From Sphingobacteriaceae bacterium (GTDB lineage Bacteria; Bacteroidota; Bacteroidia; B-17B0; Aurantibacillaceae), in contig JANYCL010000292.1 of assembly GCA_025360355.1 (NCBI GenBank), positions 1 through 8,563 on the forward strand: DNA of 8,563 nt, read 5' to 3'. Shown here one piece after another: positions 1-7,104 of the stretch; within the stretch, counting starts at the first letter, position 1, and the number at the start of each line of letters is the position of its first letter. Below the pieces are notes generated by a model. The model was not told the origin of the DNA. It saw only the letters and a list, made by a program, of their open reading frames with translations, and ran no database searches. Position numbers and translations under genes: made by a program.

Positions 1-1844
1 ATGAACTCAGGTTTAAGAGCGGGATTACCAATACGGTAATTTTTTTTATCACTGAACATTACAAAAGGCATTGCCTGGAAAAAATTCGGACGTTCAATTT
101 TGCGGGACACATTAAATTGTATTTCATTTTTAGTGCCAATTTTTTTAGTTAAGTAAATTGCAGGGAACAAAGTGTTTTTAATTGTATTTAAACTTCCGGG
201 ATAATTATATTCGAACGATTTTTGTTTGTCAACTAAATTTCCCTTGTAATACGTTTGCTCGAAACGTAAACCCGCTTGATATCCAATATCCCAAATAGTT
301 TTACTCATGTAATTAATGTAAGCAGCGTTTACCATATCATCAATGATGTAACGGCTGCTCATGATACTGTCTTTTTGATAATCGTTTGTAAGGTAACTGA
401 AATTAGAAGTGTTATTATAGCTCAAAGAATTTTTATAAAAACCACGTAAACCCATTTCTATTTTCGATTTCTCATTAATAGGATTCGCATAATCTACTTG
501 CAAAATATATTGGTTACTCATGCTTCCTCCGCTGTTTTTTTGCATGGTTGGAGAAAAAGGCAGATCATTTCCGGAGAGATCTTTGTCGTACGAATTAAAT
601 TGGTATTGTGTTTTTGATTCGGAGTAATTATGATTCAGATCGATAGTTAATTCTTTTCCTACTCTCGGGTATGTTTTTTTATACATTAACTGCGAAGTAT
701 AATTTACAAATCCTGATTTAGAATCGTTGATACGGTAACCGTCCGAAACCGGAGTACTTCTTCCTGTTAAGTATTCATAGTTCTGTACATCACTCGAATT
801 AAATTGTCCTTTCACAAAATTTCCTGCGGCTGTAATGGTGTTACGATTATTAATATTATAATCAATTGACAATCTCCCAAAATGAAATGCGTTACTCTGA
901 CGGGTATTATTATTCTGATTAAAATAATCAATAATGGTATCATGAAATATATCGCCGCGGTTTGTGTAACCTTTGTTGTTATTGATACCTTGATTGTAAG
1001 TGTACATTAACGAAATATTAAACGGACTTTCTTTAACACTTATATTTCCCATTCCACCGTAGCGATCACCTGTACCTGCATTCGCCATTAACATTCCGTT
1101 ATAGCCGGGCTTGCTGTTCTTTTTCATCACCACATTTAAAATACCACCCGTAGTTGATGCTTCAAATTTTACAGATGGATTTGAAATTACTTCAATGCGA
1201 TCAATTTGATCAGCTGGAATTTGCATCAATGTTAGTGTGGTTGGTTTTCCATCCACATAAATTCTTACAGAACTTTCGCGAAGTGTTGCATTACCATCAG
1301 CATCAACAGAAATGGTAGGAATATTTTTTACTGCATCTAAAGCAGTTCCGCCTTTTGCAGATAGATCCTTATCTACATTATAAATTTTACGATCTACACC
1401 CATTGTGAAAGTTGCTTTCTCACCAACAACTTCAACTTCTTTCAGCATCTTTTCATCTTGTTCTAATTTAATATCACCAAGATCCTGATCAATTTTATTT
1501 GGCGGAACGATATAAACTTTTTGCTCGTAATTTTTGTAACCGATAAATGAAATCTTTAAACGGTATCCTCCATATGCAGGTAACCCTTCCAATGAAAAAT
1601 CACCATTCTCTTTTGCCAAGCCACCGGCAATTAAACTGTCTTTATTGAACCATAATAAAACAATGGAAGCATATTCAACAGGTTTTTTAGTTTTGGCATC
1701 AATTACTTTTCCGTAAAAGCGACCAATATTCATGTTCTTCGAATTTTTGAGCAGTTTGCTCATATCACCACCTTGTGGCATTTGGGAAAAAGCAGGACTG
1801 AAACTAAACAGAACAAGTGCTAATAATGTAAGTAATTTTCTCAT
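1..1844 (-). CDS. TonB-dependent-receptor-like outer-membrane beta-barrel protein (partial, C-terminus outside window)
   Basis: I translated the minus strand from the ATG at 1844 to the window edge: 614 codons, no stop, no frameshift. Residues 1-20 are a signal peptide (MRKLLTLLALVLFSFSPAFS, cut before Q21). Residues about 42-125 form a carboxypeptidase-regulatory-like beta-sandwich (GKVIDAKTKKPVEYAS, later ISFIGYK). A TonB-box-like stretch LKEVEVVGE lies near 134-142. A plug domain follows at about 145-242, with ALDAVKNIPTISVDADGN, VRIYVDGKP and RIEVISNPSVKFEAS then GGILNVVMKK. The rest is barrel strands, ending in the family signature RKIERPNFF then GNPALKPEF at 606-614. This order matches the 'outer membrane protein beta-barrel' family (OMP_b-brl_3), usually about 800-950 residues, so roughly the last quarter is missing. 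Role inferred from family: TonB-energised uptake or surface display in the outer membrane; substrate unknown. The start is firm because the signal peptide begins at this ATG. Confidence 0.9.
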   Translation of the reverse strand, partial: MRKLLTLLALVLFSFSPAFSQMPQGGDMSKLLKNSKNMNIGRFYGKVIDAKTKKPVEYASIVLLWFNKDSLIAGGLAKENGDFSLEGLPAYGGYRLKISFIGYKNYEQKVYIVPPNKIDQDLGDIKLEQDEKMLKEVEVVGEKATFTMGVDRKIYNVDKDLSAKGGTALDAVKNIPTISVDADGNATLRESSVRIYVDGKPTTLTLMQIPADQIDRIEVISNPSVKFEASTTGGILNVVMKKNSKPGYNGMLMANAGTGDRYGGMGNISVKESPFNISLMYTYNQGINNNKGYTNRGDIFHDTIIDYFNQNNNTRQSNAFHFGRLSIDYNINNRNTITAAGNFVKGQFNSSDVQNYEYLTGRSTPVSDGYRINDSKSGFVNYTSQLMYKKTYPRVGKELTIDLNHNYSESKTQYQFNSYDKDLSGNDLPFSPTMQKNSGGSMSNQYILQVDYANPINEKSKIEMGLRGFYKNSLSYNNTSNFSYLTNDYQKDSIMSSRYIIDDMVNAAYINYMSKTIWDIGYQAGLRFEQTYYKGNLVDKQKSFEYNYPGSLNTIKNTLFPAIYLTKKIGTKNEIQFNVSRKIERPNFFQAMPFVMFSDKKNYRIGNPALKPEF

Positions 1845-1857
1845 GACAAATCGGTGA

Positions 1858-1865
1858 CAAATTTA
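1858..1865 (-). promoter_or_regulatory. Putative -7 promoter element (TAAATTTG) of the outer-membrane barrel gene
   Basis: On the minus strand TAAATTTG matches the Bacteroidota -7 consensus TAnnTTTG exactly. It ends 13 nt before the ATG at 1844, which implies a very short 5' leader. A TTG lies upstream but with only 12 nt spacing, shorter than the usual 17-23, so the -33 half is not convincing. The region is AT-rich and a chance match is possible. Confidence 0.4.
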
Positions 1866-1886
1866 CTTAAGAAATTGCAATGTTTT

Positions 1887-1910
1887 AAAAAATAGTATGA
1901 ATGGTCATAC
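1887..1910 (-). terminator. Possible weak intrinsic terminator after the T9SS cargo gene
   Basis: The perfect inverted repeat GTATGA/TCATAC with a 4-nt loop (1895-1910) is followed on the minus strand by TATTTTTT (1887-1894). It lies about 54 nt after the stop of the 1366-residue gene and upstream of the outer-membrane barrel gene. The stem is only 6 bp and has two G/C pairs, so it would be a weak terminator. It could instead be an operator for the downstream gene or chance. Confidence 0.35.
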
Positions 1911-1963
1911 CGTAATTAGGGTGGTTTTTGGAAGGGGTTAACCTATTTTAACAGGAGGGACTA

Positions 1964-4900
1964 CTAACGAATAAGGGTAATATTCCCCTTCTTAAAGGTT
2001 TCTTTACCATTCTGACATTTTGCTTTTACGTAATAACCAAAAACACCAACATCAGCCGGACGGCCTTTATAGTTTCCATCCCATCCGGTTTTCAGATCAC
2101 GTGTTTCAAAAACCATTTCTCCCCAGCGGTTATAAATGGCAAAATAAACTTCGGCTAGTTTATGTCCGCGCGCGTACATGAAATCATTATAGCCATCACC
2201 GTTTGGTGTAAATGTATTTGGAACGAATACATCCGTTTCAAAACAACCATCTTCAATTACCTCTACTAAAACATACAGTGTATCAGCGCATGGTCCGCGG
2301 TTTATTACAACCGTATAAGTTTGCGTATGCTGCGGTGTTGCACTAACCGTATAACCATTAGTAGGTGTTGTTGAATTGGGCGGATACCAAACTGCTACTG
2401 CTCCCGGACTCGCGGTTAATGTCAGAACTGTTGATTCACCTAATACAACAACGGTAGGATTAGCTGCAACTGCTATTGGAATTGTTGAAAGCTGCGTAAC
2501 AACAACATTTGTAACAAGCATAAACCTGCAGGTATCACCAATGGAATTAGTATTTGTTATGATAACAGAATATTGAGTTGTTGTACTTGGCGTTGCAATT
2601 GGACTTGAATAATTTGGATTACTTAAACTAACGCCTGGCGACCATTGATAAGCAAAACCACCCGTTGCATTTAAAGTTACAAAACCACCTAAACAAATTG
2701 TTTGACTGGAGCTAATTGATACGGGAGGAGGGGTTCCAACCGTTAGTACTTCAGTAATAGTATCGAAACAAGCAAATGCATTAAATACAGTTAAACTAAC
2801 ACTAAAAGTTCCTCCGGGGTTATAAAACTGATACGGATTTTGAACTGTTGATGTTTGTGTATTACCAAAATTCCAAAACCATTGCGTAATACCACTCGCT
2901 GAACCATCGGCGAAAGTTACACCACCACCACATGGATTAACGCTATAAGTAAAATTAGCTGTTGGTTTAGGATTAACGGCAACCTGCGTTGTTAAAGTTC
3001 TCGAACATCCAGTGATCGTATTTGTAATTGAAACCGTATATAAAGTTGTTACTGTAGGATTAGCAATGGGATTCGAAATGGATGTACTGCTTAATCCTGT
3101 TGCAGGAGTCCAGGTATAACTTGTGCCACCTCCGGCTAACAGACTTCCTGAGGAGCCTGCGCAAATTGTATTGGCCGTAACCGTCGGGACAAGTGTTGTA
3201 ATATTTACTGCAAGAATAATACTATCACGGCAACCATAATTATTCGTAGCTAAAAGTTGCGCGGTATAGGTGCCGGCCGTTGTATATGAATTTATTGGTC
3301 CGTTAATTGTACTTGTATTAATTGCGCCACCCGGTTGAAAACTCCAACCAAAACTTGTAAGTGTGCCTGAAGTAATTGCGTTACCATTATACTGTATAGT
3401 ATCACTACACGGAATTAACGAAGCAGATGCAGTTACAGTTACTGATGGGAAAACCGTAATGTATGTTATTGAACTATCAATTCTATTGCAACTTGTTGTA
3501 TCAATTACAACAAGCGTTACTGAATAATTTCCTGCAGCAGTAAAAGTATAACTTGGATTTAAAGTTACTGTATTGGTGTTTCCTCCTCCGAAATTCCAGG
3601 TATAGGTACCACCTGCATAAGTAGGATCGCTAAAATTTACTGTAAGGGGCTGGCAACCCTGAATTGTGTTAGTTGTTAAAGTTACATTTGTGATCTTAAT
3701 TTGAAAATCAAATTTAAAAACACCGTTGTTGCAATTATTATTATCCGTATTGTGATTTGGATTTCCTGGTGTACCCGGCCATGCACCGGACGTAACTGGG
3801 AAGTCATCGAAACCGCCGCAACCTGCGCAAACCGATTGATAAATAATTCCTTTAGGATCAAATCGCGAAGTGCCGCCATCAACATGCTCTTTACTGCATG
3901 TTCCTCCAAAATATGTTCCATATAAAAGTGAAGTTGCGTTTGCAGATAAAGCCATCAAATAAAAATCATAACCGTTAGGAGAAGTAGTTTGAAATGCACC
4001 GGGCGTAATAGGCATGCCGGAAGTTGAAGGCCCGAAAATAATATTACCGCCCCATCCGGAAGTGTAAATATTACCACAATTATCAACGGAAAATGCGGAA
4101 GGAGAGATGTCAAGTTTTGGAGCGCCGCTTCCAAAAACAGTTCCCATGTTTACATTGCTTAATTGTCCGTCCAACCTCGTTATAAATTGGTGCGAATTTG
4201 GTACCGAATATACACCGGGTGTAACTGTCATGCTACCTAAAGATTGTCCGTAAACATACACATCATTTGAATTTTTTTGGTTACGGATAAAATACGATTG
4301 ATCATAATTACTTGTTCCGATATAAGTGCCTTTCAAGATCGAGTTACCTGCAGCATTAATTTTCACAATATAACCATCTGCTTTACCACCATTGTAAGTT
4401 GTATTATAACATCCTGTTATCGTTGGAAAATCCGGACTATATGTCCCGCCCGTCATGTACACCATTGATGAATCATTTACAAATAAGGAATAACCTGCAT
4501 CATTACCGCTGCCACCCAAATAACTGCTATAAATGATACTTGTGAGTGAAGAATTGAATTTAACCAAAACCGCATCCTGTTTATCACCCGGAACCATACT
4601 GCTCTTAAATCCTCCTACTATAGGAAAATTTGTAGAGCGTGTTGAACTTGCAATATAAACGTTTCCAAATTTATCGAGTTGGATTTCTCCTCTGTATTGA
4701 TCGCCGTAATTGTATTGCAATGAATCTGCCTTATGCTCCGGCGGCAAAGAAATACCAAATGAACTGCTTGGACAAAATGTAAAATAAGTAACGCTATAAG
4801 CCACCAACGAATTGGTATGATTGACACCATCATTATCGCTTCCTCCGAGAAATGTTGAGCCCATCAAAACACTTCCAAGCGAATTAAATTTAGCAACATA

Positions 4901-6064
4901 AATATCCGTTCCATTTACAAATTCTGTACCATTAAATATGAAGTTGAGATAGCCGCCGCCATTGAATGAATTATCGTATGCACCTGCCGTTGTAGGGAAA
5001 TTTGCGGAACCTGTCGCACCATATAGATATACATTATTACTTGCATCTACAATTAAACTGGTTACAATTTCACTTCCTAAACCTCCTAAATAAGTTGAAA
5101 ATAAAAGTGAAGTTCCGGTTGCATTGTATTTTGTTAAAACAACATCGGTATTACCTGTGCTTGGCGTATATGTTGCTGCAAATGAAGTTTGATAAGCTCC
5201 AGCTGTAACCGGATATCCATTATTAAATGCAGTTCCGCCCGAATACAAATTTCCGGCATTGTCGTATGTAGCAGTCATCCCAAAATTATCTGCTGTAGAA
5301 CCTGATTGAGCCGCAAAAACTAAGATCGGATCAATTACTAATTGATAGCCTTGATTATAACCTTTTGGAAATTCAAAAGAAACAACATTATTTTTTAATT
5401 TGTATTTACATGGAATTTCTATGATCTGACCATTGATGCTTTGATAAGCATAAGGCTTCCTCTCAATAATAGAATCAATACTTGTTGGAATAATCAATTC
5501 GCCATTCTTTAATTTTATTTTATCGATCCCGGTATATTTTAATTGTATTTGCGAATGATCTCCGCCGGGTTTTACATAAAAATTATACTTTAATCCTTGT
5601 GTTGATGTAATGGCTTCGTAATCGATATTACTATAAAGATCTTTGTATACGACCCTGTGATAATTTTTTACGTTGCCCTTCCATTTCTTTTTATCAGCAC
5701 CAATAAAAAAGTTTTCATAATCTGAACCCTGTTCATAAGAATCATTCACTGCAAATTTATTGCAACCTACAAATTCAACTTTAATGGCGTGACAATTAAT
5801 ACTTGCGTCTTTAGTTAAACCAATACCTCCCATGTGAAACGAACGGTATTTCTTTTTATCATAGAAATTAAAAGTAAGTCCTTTGTTTTCCATAAACAGC
5901 AAACCACCATCTAACTGAACACGGTAACGGATAAAATTATCCCACTGACCTAAATTCTCAGTAAAACGCAAAGCCGGACTAACATGAGGAGTTACAATAT
6001 GACTATCCTGTGCTTTAAACACAACAGAAAATAAAATTAAAAAGTATAAAAGGCTTGTCCTCAT
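1964..6064 (-). CDS. Large T9SS-secreted protein: SBBP propeller, PKD/Ig-like modules, CHU_C type B sorting domain
   Basis: This is a 1366-residue exported protein with an N-terminal signal peptide (about 1-18, ending VVFKAQ). Residues about 30-247 resemble the conserved module that precedes SBBP repeats in Bacteroidota (FTENLGQWDN, YKDLYSNIDYE, LVIDP). Residues about 255-785 are SBBP/beta-propeller repeats marked by TYLGGLGSE (324), TFLGGSDND (404), SYLGGSGND (514), TYFGGTCS (717) and recurring FPxTxGAY/F strands. Then come PKD-like domains at about 793-873 and 874-955, an Ig-like module 966-1031, a PKD 1032-1110, an Ig-like module 1122-1189 and another Ig-like module 1192-1270. Residues about 1274-1366 are the gliding-motility-associated C-terminal domain (CHU_C, type B sorting signal): FVPNTFTPNGDGYND, IYNRWGEMVFE, GWDG, GVFGYYVKA. 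Family knowledge indicates export through the outer membrane by the type IX system, to the surface or medium. The binding target is unknown and no catalytic domain is recognised. The ATG at 6064 is chosen for the signal peptide; the next Met is residue 58. Translation ends in tandem TAG stops. Confidence 0.93.
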   Translation of the reverse strand: MRTSLLYFLILFSVVFKAQDSHIVTPHVSPALRFTENLGQWDNFIRYRVQLDGGLLFMENKGLTFNFYDKKKYRSFHMGGIGLTKDASINCHAIKVEFVGCNKFAVNDSYEQGSDYENFFIGADKKKWKGNVKNYHRVVYKDLYSNIDYEAITSTQGLKYNFYVKPGGDHSQIQLKYTGIDKIKLKNGELIIPTSIDSIIERKPYAYQSINGQIIEIPCKYKLKNNVVSFEFPKGYNQGYQLVIDPILVFAAQSGSTADNFGMTATYDNAGNLYSGGTAFNNGYPVTAGAYQTSFAATYTPSTGNTDVVLTKYNATGTSLLFSTYLGGLGSEIVTSLIVDASNNVYLYGATGSANFPTTAGAYDNSFNGGGYLNFIFNGTEFVNGTDIYVAKFNSLGSVLMGSTFLGGSDNDGVNHTNSLVAYSVTYFTFCPSSSFGISLPPEHKADSLQYNYGDQYRGEIQLDKFGNVYIASSTRSTNFPIVGGFKSSMVPGDKQDAVLVKFNSSLTSIIYSSYLGGSGNDAGYSLFVNDSSMVYMTGGTYSPDFPTITGCYNTTYNGGKADGYIVKINAAGNSILKGTYIGTSNYDQSYFIRNQKNSNDVYVYGQSLGSMTVTPGVYSVPNSHQFITRLDGQLSNVNMGTVFGSGAPKLDISPSAFSVDNCGNIYTSGWGGNIIFGPSTSGMPITPGAFQTTSPNGYDFYLMALSANATSLLYGTYFGGTCSKEHVDGGTSRFDPKGIIYQSVCAGCGGFDDFPVTSGAWPGTPGNPNHNTDNNNCNNGVFKFDFQIKITNVTLTTNTIQGCQPLTVNFSDPTYAGGTYTWNFGGGNTNTVTLNPSYTFTAAGNYSVTLVVIDTTSCNRIDSSITYITVFPSVTVTASASLIPCSDTIQYNGNAITSGTLTSFGWSFQPGGAINTSTINGPINSYTTAGTYTAQLLATNNYGCRDSIILAVNITTLVPTVTANTICAGSSGSLLAGGGTSYTWTPATGLSSTSISNPIANPTVTTLYTVSITNTITGCSRTLTTQVAVNPKPTANFTYSVNPCGGGVTFADGSASGITQWFWNFGNTQTSTVQNPYQFYNPGGTFSVSLTVFNAFACFDTITEVLTVGTPPPVSISSSQTICLGGFVTLNATGGFAYQWSPGVSLSNPNYSSPIATPSTTTQYSVIITNTNSIGDTCRFMLVTNVVVTQLSTIPIAVAANPTVVVLGESTVLTLTASPGAVAVWYPPNSTTPTNGYTVSATPQHTQTYTVVINRGPCADTLYVLVEVIEDGCFETDVFVPNTFTPNGDGYNDFMYARGHKLAEVYFAIYNRWGEMVFETRDLKTGWDGNYKGRPADVGVFGYYVKAKCQNGKETFKKGNITLIR

Positions 6065-6074
6065 TTTTGCTAAC

Positions 6075-6082
6075 CAAATATA
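6075..6082 (-). promoter_or_regulatory. Putative -7 promoter element (TATATTTG) of the T9SS cargo gene
   Basis: TATATTTG on the minus strand is a perfect TAnnTTTG match. It ends 10 nt before the ATG at 6064 and lies in the 72-base gap after the MarC gene. The upstream sequence is pyrimidine-rich and has no clear TTG at -33. The predicted transcript would start only a few bases before the start codon. It suggests that the secreted-protein gene is transcribed separately from the MarC gene. Confidence 0.5.
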
Positions 6083-6136
6083 ATAAAAGGAAAGGGGAAA
6101 AGAAAGACTTAATATCCTATTTTTTGAAGAAAATGG

Positions 6137-6709
6137 CTACAATCCTGTGTATTTCCTGAATAATTTAATCGCAAGAGCCAATAGAATGATGCCGAATACC
6201 TTTTTCAGAATGGCAATTCCGCCAGCGCCTAATACTTTCTCAATTAAAGTCAAATATTTCAAAACAAAATAAACAATTATCACGTTTACAACAATTGCAA
6301 CAATTATAGAGACAATATTATATTCAGCACGAATGGATAATAATGTACTTAATGTTCCGGTACCGGCAATTAAAGGAAATGCTAAAGGAACAACAGAAGC
6401 GGTTGATGACATTTCATCTTTCGAAATTTTTACACCCAAGATCATTTCAAAAGCAATTACAAATAACAAGATGGAACCTGCAATGGCGAAATCACCAATC
6501 TGGATCCCGATAATATCTAAAATTACATTTCCTAAAAATAAAAACACGATCATTATCCCTAATGAAACCCATGATGCTTTTCCAACATCAATTTGTCCGG
6601 TGCGTTGTTTTATGCCAATGATAACAGGAATGGAGCCTACAATATCAATTACTGCAAACAATACCATTGTTACTTTTAGAATCTCTATTATATCAAAACG
6701 TAAATCCAT
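6137..6709 (-). CDS. MarC family (NAAT) integral membrane protein
   Basis: This 190-residue, very hydrophobic protein matches the MarC/UPF0056 family in length (usually 190-220). Predicted membrane segments lie near residues 9-33, 47-66, 71-93, 105-125, 130-152 and 162-183, giving the usual six-helix inner-membrane layout with two related halves. Family signatures visible are VIDIVGSIPV (first half, usually DPxGxxP), GDFAIAGSILLFVIAFEMI, and VPLAFPLIAGTGTLSTLL in the second half. Many relatives have GPG where this has GTG. The family is annotated as a possible neutral amino acid transporter. Its historical 'multiple antibiotic resistance' name is not supported by function, so the substrate here is unknown. 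The gene lies 80 nt downstream of a TPR gene, separated by a palindrome, and 72 nt upstream of the large secreted-protein gene. The start at 6709 gives the normal family N-terminus. There is no visible Shine-Dalgarno sequence. Confidence 0.88.
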   Translation of the reverse strand: MDLRFDIIEILKVTMVLFAVIDIVGSIPVIIGIKQRTGQIDVGKASWVSLGIMIVFLFLGNVILDIIGIQIGDFAIAGSILLFVIAFEMILGVKISKDEMSSTASVVPLAFPLIAGTGTLSTLLSIRAEYNIVSIIVAIVVNVIIVYFVLKYLTLIEKVLGAGGIAILKKVFGIILLALAIKLFRKYTGL

Positions 6710-6738
6710 ATTTCAAATTTCATTTAGGTGAGGCCGTC

Positions 6739-6759
6739 ATGCTGAATTTTTTTCAGCAT
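6739..6759. repeat. REP-like palindrome (8-bp perfect inverted repeat, 5-T loop)
   Basis: ATGCTGAA (6739-6746) and TTCAGCAT (6752-6759) are perfect inverted copies around five T. The flanks read GCCGTC on the left and CTTTTGG on the right. From memory this resembles short dispersed palindromes seen in intergenic DNA of Bacteroidota genomes, with a core like CGTCATGCTGAA...TTCAGCATCT. A single copy cannot prove dispersal. It lies between the stop of the TPR gene and the start of the MarC gene. On the minus strand no T-run follows the hairpin, so it is not a classic intrinsic terminator, but it could affect RNA stability or processing. Confidence 0.6.
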
Positions 6760-6789
6760 CTTTTGGACTATCACGCTAATTATAAACCG

Positions 6790-7101
6790 CTAATCTTCGA
6801 GTAAAAAAATTGCCTCATTAATTTCGTTAACTGCTTTTTGATTATTTTGTTTTTGTGCTAATGCTAATCCTGTTTTATAATATTCTAAAGCTTCTTTTTC
6901 TTTTTTTAATTTTTCGGTTACTTGCCCGAGTTGATAATAACAAGGTAAATATTCTGAATTTAAATTTACAGTTTTTAAAAATTGTGTTTCAGCTTCTGCA
7001 TATTTTTTTTCTCCGACAAATTCAACTGCTAAAGCGTAATTTAAGAATACATCTTCAGGTTCACTTTTCAGCATTTCGATAAGCGAATCAATCCTTTTCA
7101 T
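6790..7101 (-). CDS. Small tetratricopeptide-repeat (TPR) protein
   Basis: This 103-residue, highly charged and helical protein has no signal peptide or membrane segment and is probably cytoplasmic. Two TPR motifs are visible. The first is at about residues 17-50 (NYALAVEFVGEKKYAEAETQ then FLKTVNLNSEY). The second is at about 51-84 (CYYQLGQVTEKLKKEKEALE then YYKTGLALAQ). The canonical small and aromatic positions (A, G, Y, A, F/Y) are in register. A short capping helix follows (NEINEAIFLLED). TPRs mediate protein-protein contacts; the partner is unknown. Its ATG (7101) lies 3 nt after the pheS stop, so the two genes are almost certainly co-transcribed and may be translationally coupled. That does not prove a role in tRNA charging. 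The start fits the operon spacing and the first helix (KRIDSLIEMLKSEPEDV). Confidence 0.85.
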   Translation of the reverse strand: MKRIDSLIEMLKSEPEDVFLNYALAVEFVGEKKYAEAETQFLKTVNLNSEYLPCYYQLGQVTEKLKKEKEALEYYKTGLALAQKQNNQKAVNEINEAIFLLED

Positions 7102-7104
7102 TAC

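Noticed and set aside
1936..1943. Palindrome GGTTAACC after the large gene's stop
   Set aside because: A single 8-base palindrome with no partner; expected by chance at this scale.
2376..2576. Plus-strand ORF of 66 codons opposite the Ig-like modules
   Set aside because: Its Val/Thr-rich sequence is the complement of Thr/Asn-rich PKD/Ig coding. It has no promoter or family signal.
3682..3925. Overlapping plus- and minus-strand ORFs inside the large secreted-protein gene
   Set aside because: The long frame is continuous through this stretch with propeller signatures; the others are out-of-frame shadows.
6714..6721. GAAATTTG on the minus strand just before the MarC start
   Set aside because: The first two bases (GA) do not match the TA of TAnnTTTG, and it ends only 4 nt before the ATG, too close for a normal start site.
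6333..6731. Plus-strand ORF of 132 codons opposite the MarC gene
   Set aside because: It is a shadow of the MarC gene, whose membrane segments and signatures are on the minus strand.
6774..6794. 7-bp direct repeat CGCTAAT twice, 14 bases apart, near the TPR stop codon
   Set aside because: Too short and isolated to call a regulatory or recombination site.
6855..7082. Plus-strand ORF opposite the TPR gene
   Set aside because: Its composition is the complement of the AT-rich TPR coding sequence, and it has no independent support.
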